Positions 20,138-30,678 of a stretch of DNA of 64,000 nt are shown here, piece by piece; the first letter of the stretch is position 1; each line of letters opens with the position of its first letter. The notes below the pieces were generated by a model. The model saw only the letters and a program-made list of their open reading frames with translations, was not told the DNA's origin and did not search any database. This DNA is from Soonwooa buanensis (GTDB taxonomy: Bacteria > Bacteroidota > Bacteroidia > Flavobacteriales > Weeksellaceae). A program made the translations under genes and the position numbers. Location: positions 186,001-250,000 of the forward strand of contig NZ_FUYZ01000003.1 of the NCBI RefSeq assembly GCF_900167905.1, given 5' to 3'.

Positions 20138-20641
20138 TTAATATGTTTTGAAGAAATTTCTTTGGGAATCAAATGCGATGTCGTCCAAGTTGATGTCTTC
20201 TTTTTTAATCCAAACGAAATCCGAAACTTCATGCTCTTCCAATTCTGGAACAAATTTTTCCGAAACTTCATATTCATAAAATAGATCCAAAGTGTTGTAA
20301 TCAATGTCTTTGTAATGATAGACATTTGGTGCACTTGTAAGATATTTAAGTTTAGAAATATCGATGTCAATATTTAATTCTTCTTTTAATTCTCGACGAC
20401 AAGTTTCTTCAGCAGATTCTTTTGGATCAACAAAACCACCGCTAAGATCCATTTTTCCAATTGCAGGATTTTGATTTCTCTTGGTTAAAAAGATTTCTTC
20501 TCCGCAACGGATAACAACTGCGACTGCACCAGCACAATTATGATACATTGTATAGTCGCATTGTCCACAACTCCATTTTTTTTCGCCATCCCAATTAAGA
20601 GATTTATTTCCACATTTTGGACAATATTGTAGTTGATTCAT
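20138..20641 (-). CDS. Nudix hydrolase with N-terminal zinc ribbon
   Basis: 167-aa hydrolase of nucleoside-diphosphate-linked compounds. Residues 7-28 form a zinc ribbon (CPKC...CGQC). The Nudix box runs from about residue 69 (GGFVDPKESAEE...RRELKEEL) and contains the REL-x2-EEL catalytic core. This architecture is like NudC-type and other zinc-ribbon Nudix proteins, but it is shorter than NADH pyrophosphatase, so the substrate is open. It follows xerD by 6 nt and is the last gene of a minus-strand operon. Confidence 0.88.
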   Translation of the reverse strand: MNQLQYCPKCGNKSLNWDGEKKWSCGQCDYTMYHNCAGAVAVVIRCGEEIFLTKRNQNPAIGKMDLSGGFVDPKESAEETCRRELKEELNIDIDISKLKYLTSAPNVYHYKDIDYNTLDLFYEYEVSEKFVPELEEHEVSDFVWIKKEDINLDDIAFDSQRNFFKTY

Positions 20642-20647
20642 ATTTTT

Positions 20648-21553
20648 TTAAGCTTGATTTCTTGGGTGATAATTGAGAATAACATCTCGCAATTCTTCGG
20701 TTTTTAGATGCGTGTAGATTTCGGTAGTTGTAATACTGCTGTGCCCAAGCATTTCTTGGATGTAGCGGAGATCTGCACCATTCTGTAACAAATGTGTCGC
20801 AAAAGAATGTCTAAAAGTGTGCGGCGAAATGTTCTTGTTGACACCTGCACGATCTGTTAATTCTTTAATTATTAAGAATACAATCACGCGAGACATATTT
20901 GCACCTCGAGAATTTAAAAATAATATATCTTCATATTTTTTGTTTATTTTACCTTTAGCACGCGTGTCGCTAATGTAGGATAAAATAATCTCCGAGGTGT
21001 ATTCTGCTAAAGGAACTAATCTCACTTTTCCACCTTTACCTTCTACTTTTAGATAATGTTCTTTAAAATTGATGTTTGATATTTTAAGATCAATCAATTC
21101 CGAAACTCGTAATCCGCAAGCGTAAAGAACCTCGAGAATACAACGGTTGCGTTGACCAAGATCGTTACTTAGGTCAATACACTTTATGATACGCTCGATA
21201 TCTTCAATACTTAAAGTATCAGGAAGACATAATCCCAACTTTGGACCTTCTAGCAATGTGGCTGGATTGTCCTCACGGATTTCGTCTTCAACCAAATATT
21301 TAAAAAATGCTTTTATAGAAGATATCCAACGCGCTTGCGATCGCTCGCTAATTTTCTTTTTAGAAAGTTGATAAATGAATTCTTGTAGATTTTCGAAGCT
21401 TATTTCTAATGGAGAAATGCCTTCTAATTCTGTCATAGCGTACTCTTGAAGCTTTTTAATATCTCGTACATAAGCATCAAGTGTATTATCGGAAAAGTTC
21501 TTTTCAAATTTTAAATAATTTGAAAAGTCACTTATTTTTTCGGACCAGTTCAT
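20648..21553 (-). CDS. xerD: Site-specific tyrosine recombinase XerD
   Basis: Resolves chromosome dimers at dif together with XerC. The 301-aa protein has an N-terminal SAM-like core-binding domain and a C-terminal catalytic domain with all key residues: Arg149 (CGLRVSEL), Lys174, His245 and Arg248 (HTFRHSFATH), His271 (LGHSS) and the nucleophile Tyr280 (IYTHL). The chromosomal operon context (between dCMP deaminase and Nudix genes) argues for the housekeeping recombinase rather than a phage integrase. Confidence 0.92.
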   Translation of the reverse strand: MNWSEKISDFSNYLKFEKNFSDNTLDAYVRDIKKLQEYAMTELEGISPLEISFENLQEFIYQLSKKKISERSQARWISSIKAFFKYLVEDEIREDNPATLLEGPKLGLCLPDTLSIEDIERIIKCIDLSNDLGQRNRCILEVLYACGLRVSELIDLKISNINFKEHYLKVEGKGGKVRLVPLAEYTSEIILSYISDTRAKGKINKKYEDILFLNSRGANMSRVIVFLIIKELTDRAGVNKNISPHTFRHSFATHLLQNGADLRYIQEMLGHSSITTTEIYTHLKTEELRDVILNYHPRNQA

Positions 21554-21592
21554 CGTTTGTGTTTTTGTGTTGTGTTTTAGTTATTGTTTTTG

Positions 21593-22027
21593 TTAATTCT
21601 CATAGAGTTTTTGTTCACTTATTTTTAAAGTTTCTATTCCAGCGCTAATTAAAAAATCTAATCCAGAGTTATCTGAATAATCACTAGTATACACCACTTT
21701 GGTAATACCAGATTGTAATATCAATTTGCTGCATTCTTTACAAGGCGACATTGTTAAATATAATGTTGCTCCTTTTGCAGACTGTGTGCTAGACGATAAT
21801 TTTAGGATGGCGTTGGCTTCTGCATGTAGCACATACCAATGCGTTTTTCCTGATTCGTCTTCGCAATTATTTTCAAAACCCGATGGCGTTCCATTGTAAC
21901 CATCGGATATAATCATTCTATCTTTTACTATCAACGCACCGACCTGTTTTCTTTTGCAGTAAGAAAGGCTACTCCATTCAAGAGCCATTTTCAGATAAGC
22001 AACATCGAATTTATTAAAGTCCGTCAT
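21593..22027 (-). CDS. Deoxycytidylate (dCMP) deaminase
   Basis: Zinc deaminase making dUMP from dCMP for dTTP synthesis. In 144 aa it has the zinc and proton-transfer motif HAEANAIL (His68, Glu70) and PCKECSKLI (Cys96, Cys99). RKQVGALIVKDRMIISDGYNGTP is typical of the dCMP deaminase/ComEB family. It starts 1 nt after the enoyl-CoA hydratase stop, so the two are translationally linked. A ComE-operon role is not implied. Confidence 0.9.
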   Translation of the reverse strand: MTDFNKFDVAYLKMALEWSSLSYCKRKQVGALIVKDRMIISDGYNGTPSGFENNCEDESGKTHWYVLHAEANAILKLSSSTQSAKGATLYLTMSPCKECSKLILQSGITKVVYTSDYSDNSGLDFLISAGIETLKISEQKLYEN

Positions 22028-22028
22028 T

Positions 22029-22805
22029 TTAGAAATTTGGTTTTCTCTTTTCTAAAAATGCATCAACACCTTCTTTTTTATCTTCTAAACCAAACAATTC
22101 TCCAAAGCTTTTTATTTCTTGCTCAAAGCCTACTTGTGCATCATCTGACTTATTAACAGCTTGTATCGCTTTCTCAATAGCCATTGGCGAGTTTTTAGCA
22201 ATAGTCTCTGCAAGCTCAGTTGTTTTGGCTAAAAGTTCTTCTTGAGAATAGACCTCGTTAACCAAACCAATTTCTTTCGCGCGTTGCGCAGATACCATTT
22301 TCGCTGTGAAAATCATTTCATTAGCTATTCCTTTTCCTACCAATTTTGGAAGGCGTTGTGTTCCTCCATAACCAGGGATTAATCCTAAAGTTACTTCTGG
22401 TAGCCCAAGTTTTGCATTGTCGGATGCATAACGAATATGACACGCCATTGCTAACTCTAGACCACCACCCAAGGCAAAACCGTTAACAGCTGCAATAACA
22501 GGTTTGTTAAAGTTTTCAATTTTGTTAAAAATCATTTCTTGGTTATCTCTTGCCAAAGCCTCTGCTTGTACAACATCAAAATCCATAAATTCCTTAATGT
22601 CAGCGCCAGCAACAAAAGCCTTTTCTCCAGAACCTGTTAAGATGACAGCTCTAACTTCTTTGTCATTTGCAATACTATCCAAAGCCGTTGAAAGCTCTGT
22701 AAATACAGGTTTGTTTAGGGCGTTTAGACTTTGTGGTCTGTTAATTGTGATAACCGCAATTTTTTCTTTTTTCTCTAAAATGATATTTTCAAAATTCATC
22801 TTCAT
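22029..22805 (-). CDS. Enoyl-CoA hydratase/isomerase family protein
   Basis: Crotonase-fold enzyme of 258 aa that probably hydrates a short or medium enoyl-CoA. Family blocks are NRPQSLNALN, the oxyanion-hole segment GSGEKAFVAGADIKEF, AAVNGFALGGGLELAM and LPEVTLGLIPGYGGTQRL with the two catalytic Glu residues of hydratases. Two in-frame ATG codons (22805 and 22799) are possible starts. First gene of the operon with dCMP deaminase, xerD and Nudix. It may act in amino-acid, fatty-acid or aromatic degradation. Confidence 0.9.
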   Translation of the reverse strand: MKMNFENIILEKKEKIAVITINRPQSLNALNKPVFTELSTALDSIANDKEVRAVILTGSGEKAFVAGADIKEFMDFDVVQAEALARDNQEMIFNKIENFNKPVIAAVNGFALGGGLELAMACHIRYASDNAKLGLPEVTLGLIPGYGGTQRLPKLVGKGIANEMIFTAKMVSAQRAKEIGLVNEVYSQEELLAKTTELAETIAKNSPMAIEKAIQAVNKSDDAQVGFEQEIKSFGELFGLEDKKEGVDAFLEKRKPNF

Positions 22806-22869
22806 TCTCTTTTGAATGCAAAATACTAAATTAAACTTACTTATTAAATAAGTATCTTTCTTATTTGGA

Positions 22870-22877
22870 CAAAAATA
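22870..22877 (-). promoter_or_regulatory. Promoter -7 element for the enoyl-CoA hydratase operon
   Basis: On the minus strand the sequence reads TATTTTTG (plus-strand CAAAAATA), a full TAnnTTTG match 65 nt upstream of the start. Confidence 0.4.
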
Positions 22878-23038
22878 TGAATAAATATATGGATATTTTT
22901 AGGCATTATACATTTTATTTTGAGTTTTTTTTCTTTTTCTTAATCATGTGTTTAAGGTTTTTTATTTTTACTATTAAAAGCTTTTAATAATTCTATCAAA
23001 TATTAAACAGGTTTCTATTAAATATCAATTCAATTGAT

Positions 23039-23046
23039 TATTTTTG
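23039..23046 (+). promoter_or_regulatory. Promoter -7 element (TATTTTTG) of the enolase gene
   Basis: Full TAnnTTTG match 43 nt before the ATG at 23090. The 284-bp divergent gap (22806-23089) is AT-rich and otherwise shows nothing else. Confidence 0.5.
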
Positions 23047-23080
23047 TAAACATTTAAGAATGAATATTAAATCAAATTAA

Positions 23081-24382
<1,302 letters not shown>

Positions 24383-24405
24383 TAAATTTTAACAAAATTT
24401 TAAAT

Positions 24406-24434
24406 GAGCGAACTTTCGCTGTTCGCTCTATTTT
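24406..24434 (+). terminator. Terminator hairpin after the enolase gene
   Basis: A perfect 8-bp stem GAGCGAAC/GTTCGCTC with a 7-nt loop is followed by TATTTTAT. An ATG inside it (24404) opens a longer frame for the next gene but cannot be the real start. Confidence 0.65.
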
Positions 24435-24463
24435 ATGTATATTTAAACCAAAATTATATAATA

Positions 24464-25750
24464 ATGTCAGATAATAAAGTTATACTGAATTACGATGGTA
24501 ATTCTTATGAATATCCAATCGTTGACAGCACTTTAGGTGATAGAGGGATTGATATTTCAAAACTAAGAGATCAAACAGGTCTTATCACTTTAGATTTAGG
24601 ATACAAAAATACAGGAGCTACGCTTAGTGACATCACTTACCTAGACGGTGATAAAGGTGAATTGTACTATAGAGGTTATCCTATTGAGCAAATCGCAGAA
24701 AAATCGAACTTTACAGAAGTAATGTATTTATTACTTCACGGTGAATTGCCAACTGAAAATCAGTTCACTTCTTTCGATAATAATATCAAAAAATACAACT
24801 TCGTAGCAGACGAAATGAAGAAAATTCTAGACGTTTTCCCTCGTTCTGCTCACCCGATGGGAGTTCTTTCTTCTCTTACTTCAGCGTTAACGGCATTCAA
24901 CCCGAAAGCTGTAAATGTAAACTCTAAAGAAGAAATGGATCACGCAGCAGAATTAATGCTTGCTAAATTCTCTCACCTTTGTGCTTGGACTTATAGAAAA
25001 ACACAAGGTTTGCCAATCAACCACGGCGATAACAGCTTAAGCTATGTAGAGAATTTCTACAGAATGGCTTTCAGATTACCAAATGAAGAGTTTGTAATGG
25101 ATCCAGTTGTTGTTAACGCTTTAGATAAATTGTTAATTCTTCACGCTGACCACGAGCAAAACTGTTCTACATCTACTGTAAGAATGGTAGGTTCTGCACA
25201 CACAGGATTATTCGCTTCTATTTCTGCAGGTGTTTCTGCACTTTGGGGTCCACTTCACGGTGGTGCAAACCAAGCAGTAATCGAAATGCTAGAAATGATC
25301 GAAGCTGATGGTGGAGATGTTAACAAATGGGTAGAAAAAGCGAAAAACAAAGAAGATAATTTCCGTTTGATGGGCTTCGGACACAGAGTTTACAAAAACT
25401 TCGATCCAAGAGCAAAAATCATCAAAAAAGCGGCTGATGATATCCTTAACGCATTAGGAATCCAAGATAAAGCTTTAGATATTGCGATGCAATTAGAGAA
25501 AGTAGCGTTAGAAGACGATTACTTCGTATCTAAAAAATTATATCCAAACGTAGATTTCTATTCAGGAATTATCTACAGAGCATTAGGAATTCCTACAGAA
25601 ATGTTTACAGTAATGTTTGCATTAGGAAGACTTCCAGGATGGATTTCTCAATGGAAAGAAATGAGACTTCACGGTGACCCAATCGGTCGTCCAAGACAAG
25701 TATATCAAGGTGCAGGTGTAAGAGATTACGTTGCAATGACTAACAGATAA
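24464..25750 (+). CDS. gltA: Citrate synthase
   Basis: Condenses acetyl-CoA with oxaloacetate into the TCA cycle. The start at 24464 (MSDNKVILNYDG) gives 428 aa, the usual size of the bacterial type II enzyme; an upstream in-frame ATG lies within the enolase terminator and is rejected. Active-site blocks are GSAHTGLFASISAGV with His, LWGPLHGGANQAVIEML, MGFGHRVYKNFDPRA and the Asp-containing NVDFYSGIIYRALGIP. TATATTTA at 24438-24445 (7 of 8 to TAnnTTTG) could be its -7 element. A strong terminator follows. Confidence 0.97.
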   Translation: MSDNKVILNYDGNSYEYPIVDSTLGDRGIDISKLRDQTGLITLDLGYKNTGATLSDITYLDGDKGELYYRGYPIEQIAEKSNFTEVMYLLLHGELPTENQFTSFDNNIKKYNFVADEMKKILDVFPRSAHPMGVLSSLTSALTAFNPKAVNVNSKEEMDHAAELMLAKFSHLCAWTYRKTQGLPINHGDNSLSYVENFYRMAFRLPNEEFVMDPVVVNALDKLLILHADHEQNCSTSTVRMVGSAHTGLFASISAGVSALWGPLHGGANQAVIEMLEMIEADGGDVNKWVEKAKNKEDNFRLMGFGHRVYKNFDPRAKIIKKAADDILNALGIQDKALDIAMQLEKVALEDDYFVSKKLYPNVDFYSGIIYRALGIPTEMFTVMFALGRLPGWISQWKEMRLHGDPIGRPRQVYQGAGVRDYVAMTNR

Positions 25751-25771
25751 GAAGTTTTAAACTTCAATATA

Positions 25772-25804
25772 AAACTCCCAAAGTAATTTGGGAGTTTTTT
25801 TTAT
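25772..25804. terminator. Intrinsic terminator after citrate synthase
   Basis: An 11-bp stem AAACTCCCAAA/TTTGGGAGTTT with GTAA loop and a run of T. A/T tracts on both sides mean it can also serve the convergent transporter gene. Confidence 0.85.
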
Positions 25805-25863
25805 GATTAAGTTTTTCATTTAAGTAAGACTTTCAGGTTTAAATCGAGAAAGCTTTTTCATTT

Positions 25864-26736
25864 TTATTCAACGGTTTTTCGAGAAGATAACATGTTGAGA
25901 GAAACACCTGTCAATATTAAAATAATTCCGATTAATAGATTTCTTGTAAAGTCTTCATTAAAGAATAAAACACTGACTGCTACAGCGATAACTGGTTCTA
26001 AAGCACCCATAATTGCGGTTGGTGTCGAGCCAATTTTTTGAATCGCTAAAACCAAAGCAACGCTCGATATTAAAGTTGTTACAAATGCAAATGTCACAAA
26101 ATTGAAAAATATAGAATAACTCGGAATTGCTAAACTCTCTTTTAAAACTAAAGATTTCATCAAGAAATATATTGATGTAAACAGCATTGAATAAAAAGAT
26201 AATTTAATTCCTGATACATTAATTTTGGCTTTATTAACGATGATGATATACAGTCCATAAAATAAGGCACTTAACAATACGATGCCTAATCCAACAAAAT
26301 TAATTTCGAGACTGTTGCCTTTTAGACAAAGTACAATTACACCAACAAATGTCAACAATAGTGAAACTATTCCCATTTTGGAAAGTTTTTCACCATAGAA
26401 TAGAAACATCACCAAGGCTACCAAAACTGGATATACAAACAAAACGGTTGATGCAATGCCAGCTGATAAATAATCGTAACCGAGGAATAAAAACTCCGAA
26501 GATAAGGCGTAAAACAATCCTAGAATTAATAAAACTAAGAACTCCCATTTATTAATTTTCAAATTCACTTTTTTAAAAATTAAATAGACGCCAACCATAA
26601 TTGCTGAAAACAAAAATCGATAAAACAATGTCACGTCCATCGAAAAGTTGATTTGCTTCATCGGAAGTATAAAAATGGGAATTAATCCGTACGAAATCGC
26701 AGAAATTGCAGCTAAAATATATCCTTGAGTCTTCAT
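25864..26736 (-). CDS. EamA/DMT-superfamily transporter
   Basis: 290-aa inner-membrane protein with about ten transmembrane helices arranged as two EamA repeats (first from GYILAAISAISYGLIPIF, second from FVGLGIVLLSALFYGLYI). The conserved GALEPVIAVAVSVLFFNE block near the end is typical of DMT-family exporters of metabolites or amino acids. Single gene with its own promoter. The substrate cannot be told from sequence. Confidence 0.88.
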   Translation of the reverse strand: MKTQGYILAAISAISYGLIPIFILPMKQINFSMDVTLFYRFLFSAIMVGVYLIFKKVNLKINKWEFLVLLILGLFYALSSEFLFLGYDYLSAGIASTVLFVYPVLVALVMFLFYGEKLSKMGIVSLLLTFVGVIVLCLKGNSLEINFVGLGIVLLSALFYGLYIIIVNKAKINVSGIKLSFYSMLFTSIYFLMKSLVLKESLAIPSYSIFFNFVTFAFVTTLISSVALVLAIQKIGSTPTAIMGALEPVIAVAVSVLFFNEDFTRNLLIGIILILTGVSLNMLSSRKTVE

Positions 26737-26755
26737 TTTTGTTGTTAAAACGCTG

Positions 26756-26763
26756 CAAAGCTA
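26756..26763 (-). promoter_or_regulatory. Promoter -7 element of the DMT transporter
   Basis: Minus strand TAGCTTTG (plus CAAAGCTA), a full TAnnTTTG match 19 nt before the start at 26736. The rest of the 259-bp divergent gap shows no gene. Confidence 0.5.
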
Positions 26764-26969
26764 CGACTAACTGTCTACATTTAGTCTATTGCACAGCTTT
26801 TTATGGTTATTAAATATTTTTGTTAAACGATTTGTTTTCACCAGTGATTGCGGGGGTTTTGGATAAAATTTTCTATAAATTGTTTATTACTGAAATATTT
26901 TCTTTTTATTTAAGCTTTATATAGATGATATTGCTCATGTAGACGACTATGAAAATGTTATGCAATCAT

Positions 26970-26977
26970 TATATTTG
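26970..26977 (+). promoter_or_regulatory. Promoter -7 element (TATATTTG)
   Basis: Full TAnnTTTG match 19 nt before the ATG at 26996; it rules out an upstream start at 26960, which would lie inside the promoter. Confidence 0.6.
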
Positions 26978-26995
26978 TGTCAGACGAGTAATTTT

Positions 26996-27910
26996 ATGAA
27001 GCTTAATATTAAAAATGAAACAGGAAGGCTAAAATCTGTTGTTTTGGGACAACCAAATTCTATTGGTGGCATCCCAAGATTGGAGGAAAGTTATGATGCA
27101 AAGTCCTACAATTCTATTCAGAAGAATATTTACCCTAAAGAAGTTGATATTGTTTCGGAGATGACGGCTTTCGAAGAGGTGCTTCTAAAACACAATGTCA
27201 AAGTTTATCGTCCAGAAGTTATTGAAGATTACAATCAAGTTTTTGCACGTGACGTAGCTTTTGTTATCGATGATAAAATGATTATTTCTAACATTATCGA
27301 AGATCGTGCTGACGAGCAGGAAGCTTATCGCAAAATTTTCGAAAAAGTGGCTTGGCGCAATATCATTAATTTACCAGAAACCGCTCATATCGAAGGCGGA
27401 GACGTAATTGTTTGGGACGATTTTATTTTTATCGGGACTTGTTATAGTCAAGATTATAGAAGTTTTAAAACCGCTAGAACTAATGAATACGCCATCGAAA
27501 TCCTAAAAGAATATTTTCCAAAAAAACGTATCCTCGATTTTGAATTAAAGAAAAATGATACCGAACCTTACAAAGGGATTTTACATTTGGATTGTACCTT
27601 TAATCCGATTGGGAAGGATAAATGTATTATTTACAAAGATGGTTTTGTAGACGAAAGCGATTATCAATTAATTGTTGATATTTTTGGGGAAGAAAACTGC
27701 TTCCATGTTGATGATCAGGAGATGTTTGAGATGGTTCCGAATGTATTTTCAATTTCGCCAGAAGTGGTTGTTTCGGATAAAACTTTTACTAGAATGAATA
27801 ATCATCTTCGCGATGTTTGGGGAATTACGGTGGAAGAAATCCCGTACAGAGAAATCTCTAAAATGGGCGGTTTGTTGCGTTGTTCTACTATGCCTTTGGT
27901 GAGAGAGTAA
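26996..27910 (+). CDS. Amidinotransferase/dimethylarginine dimethylaminohydrolase-family protein
   Basis: 304-aa pentein-fold guanidine-modifying enzyme. The start at 26996 (MKLNIKNETGRLKSV) begins at the family's normal N-terminus. Catalytic features are AHIEGGDVIVW, HLDCTFNPI with the catalytic His, and GGLLRCSTMPLVRE with the nucleophile Cys296. Members of this family hydrolyse or transfer from arginine, methylarginines or similar substrates; which one is not evident. A second, more distant pentein lies at 29586, with metY between them. Confidence 0.85.
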   Translation: MKLNIKNETGRLKSVVLGQPNSIGGIPRLEESYDAKSYNSIQKNIYPKEVDIVSEMTAFEEVLLKHNVKVYRPEVIEDYNQVFARDVAFVIDDKMIISNIIEDRADEQEAYRKIFEKVAWRNIINLPETAHIEGGDVIVWDDFIFIGTCYSQDYRSFKTARTNEYAIEILKEYFPKKRILDFELKKNDTEPYKGILHLDCTFNPIGKDKCIIYKDGFVDESDYQLIVDIFGEENCFHVDDQEMFEMVPNVFSISPEVVVSDKTFTRMNNHLRDVWGITVEEIPYREISKMGGLLRCSTMPLVRE

Positions 27911-27918
27911 AAATTTTT

Positions 27919-27950
27919 TTTGCATATTAAAAAATTAGTTAATACTTTTG
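27919..27950 (+). promoter_or_regulatory. Promoter of the metY riboswitch transcript
   Basis: TTTG at 27919-27922 and TACTTTTG at 27943-27950 are spaced 20 bp, matching the -33/-7 Bacteroidota pattern. The SAM riboswitch starts about 25 nt later. Confidence 0.6.
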
Positions 27951-27975
27951 TTTTGTAATTCTGAAATAAGAATTA

Positions 27976-28076
27976 CGCTTATCCAGAAAGATGGAGGGAA
28001 TTGACCCGATGAAATCTTGGCAACCTGCAAATGTAAGGTGCCGCATTCAACCTCAAGATTTGAGGAAAGATAAGTC
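27976..28076 (+). promoter_or_regulatory. SAM-I (S-box) riboswitch
   Basis: A SAM-sensing leader: P1 arms CTTATC (27978-27983) and GATAAG (28069-28074) enclose the conserved core AGATGGAGGGA, GACCCGATGAAA, TTGGCAACC and AAGGTGC. A terminator hairpin at 28116-28145 is the likely expression platform. When SAM binds, metY expression should be switched off. The 304-bp gap before metY is filled by promoter, riboswitch and terminator. Confidence 0.93.
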
Positions 28077-28115
28077 AGAGACACTTTTTGAAAAGTATTA
28101 TTAAAAATATTCAAA

Positions 28116-28145
28116 AAACTCTTTCGACTTGTCGGAAGAGTTTTT
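28116..28145 (+). terminator. Riboswitch-controlled terminator before metY
   Basis: A 12-bp stem AAACTCTTTCGA/TCGGAAGAGTTT (one G-U pair), CTTG loop and TTTTTC tail between the SAM aptamer and the metY start. Confidence 0.8.
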
Positions 28146-28202
28146 CTTTTTCCGGCAATTGCTCGACATCTTGGATAAGTATTTAGTTGATTAACAATTT
28201 AA

Positions 28203-29501
<1,299 letters not shown>

Positions 29502-29530
29502 CGATTCTGAAAACACAATGATAATTTTAA

Positions 29531-29557
29531 AAGTTCCGTAGTTATTCTGCGGAACTT
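29531..29557 (+). terminator. Terminator after metY
   Basis: An 11-bp stem AAGTTCCGTAG/CTGCGGAACTT (one G-U pair) with TTATT loop. The T-rich tail TATTTTTG just after it is also the next gene's -7 element. Confidence 0.65.
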
Positions 29558-29560
29558 TGC

Positions 29561-29568
29561 TATTTTTG
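29561..29568 (+). promoter_or_regulatory. Promoter -7 element (TATTTTTG)
   Basis: Full TAnnTTTG match 17 nt before the ATG at 29586, immediately after the metY terminator stem. Confidence 0.55.
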
Positions 29569-29585
29569 TGGCTTAACTAAAAATT

Positions 29586-30509
29586 ATGCAGACAACGAAT
29601 ACTGTTTTGATGATTGAGCCAATAGCTTTCGGCTATAATGCCCAAACGGCGGAGAATAATTATTTTCAGGTAGAGCAAAAAGGCGCTGAAGTTCAGGAAA
29701 AAGCTTTGGCGGAGTTTAATGTTTTTGTTGAAAAACTTAGAAGTAAAGGCATTAATGTTATTACGATAAAAGATACTTTGGAGCCCCACACGCCAGATTC
29801 TATTTTTCCGAATAATTGGGTGAGTTTTGCAGAAGACGGAACAGTTGTACTTTATCCAATGTTTGCACCTAATAGACGTGTGGAACGTCGCCAAGATATT
29901 TTAGATCAAGTTAAAGCTAAGGGTTTTAATATCAGTGAAATAGATGATCTTAGCGGAAGCGAACAAGATGAAAAATTCTTGGAAGGCACGGGAAGTATGA
30001 TTTTCGATCATGATAACAAAATAGCTTATGGTTCTGTTTCTCTAAGATTGGATGAAAAGTTGTTCCGTGAATTTTGTGCTAAATATAATTATACGCCAGT
30101 TGTTTTTCATTCGTTCCAAAGTTATGAGAATGAGCGACTTCCTATCTATCATACCAACGTGATGATGTGCGTTGCGGACCGTTTTGCTGTGATTTGTCTA
30201 GAATGTATTGATGATGAGGACGAAAGACAAAATGTTGTCAGCAGCCTTGCAGATTCTGGAAAAGAAATTGTTGAAATTACCGAAGCGCAAATGCAGCAGT
30301 TTGCTGGTAATATGCTACAAGTTAGAAATGATGAAGGAAAAACCTATCTTGTGATGAGTCAATCGGCTTATAAGTCTTTGAATAATAGTCAAATAAATCA
30401 AATTGAAAAGTATTCTGAAATTATTTATTCAGACCTTGAAACCATTGAAACCAATGGCGGTGGAAGTGCTCGTTGTATGTTGGCTGAGGTTTTCTTACCA
30501 AAGGCTTAA
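29586..30509 (+). CDS. ctlX: Citrulline utilization hydrolase CtlX-like / arginine deiminase-related protein
   Basis: 307-aa pentein-fold hydrolase of the amidinotransferase superfamily. Family features: SIFPNNWVSF, LYPMFAPNRRVERR, LEGTGSMIFD (general acid region), IYHTNVMMCV with the catalytic His, and ETNGGGSARCMLAEVFLP with Cys297. The NCBI family CtlX has this length and these motifs; activity on citrulline in this organism is not shown. Own promoter; followed by a 169-bp gap with a GC-rich repeat element. Confidence 0.82.
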   Translation: MQTTNTVLMIEPIAFGYNAQTAENNYFQVEQKGAEVQEKALAEFNVFVEKLRSKGINVITIKDTLEPHTPDSIFPNNWVSFAEDGTVVLYPMFAPNRRVERRQDILDQVKAKGFNISEIDDLSGSEQDEKFLEGTGSMIFDHDNKIAYGSVSLRLDEKLFREFCAKYNYTPVVFHSFQSYENERLPIYHTNVMMCVADRFAVICLECIDDEDERQNVVSSLADSGKEIVEITEAQMQQFAGNMLQVRNDEGKTYLVMSQSAYKSLNNSQINQIEKYSEIIYSDLETIETNGGGSARCMLAEVFLPKA

Positions 30510-30530
30510 TTTCTTTGGATGACAAACTCC

Positions 30531-30662
30531 TAGCCCTGATGGAAGCGGCATCCTTTGGCGTTGGAGTGAGGCGGCGGAGCGTAGCGGAGCCGTCCGAGCG
30601 ACAATGTGAAAGATATAGCATTTCGACTTCGCTCAACATAAACTCCCAGCAGGATTAGCTCC
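30531..30662 (+). repeat. GC-rich interspersed intergenic repeat element (copy 1)
   Basis: The 169-bp gap before speD is GC-rich and non-coding, unlike its AT-rich surroundings. It runs from TAGCCCTGATGGAAGCGGCA (30531) to GCAGGATTAGCTCC (30662); internal CGGAGCGTAGCGGAGCCG can fold into hairpins, and AAGATATAGC sits at 30609. A related, inverted copy occurs at 62560-62670 with the same end motifs. The segment CATTTCGACTTCGCTCAACA (30619 on) looks like a second small repeat nested inside. No transposase or target-site duplication was seen. Confidence 0.7.
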
Positions 30663-30678
30663 TAATAAACACAAATAA

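Noticed and set aside
20648-21553. Tyrosine recombinase as an integrase marking a mobile element
   Set aside because: No att-like repeats, tRNA or phage genes nearby; it is embedded in a housekeeping operon and looks like XerD.
24404-24463. Upstream ATG for citrate synthase
   Set aside because: It lies in the enolase terminator hairpin; the extra 20 residues are not part of the family.
26960-26995. Upstream start for the amidinotransferase-family gene
   Set aside because: The -7 element TATATTTG lies within it; family similarity begins at 26996.
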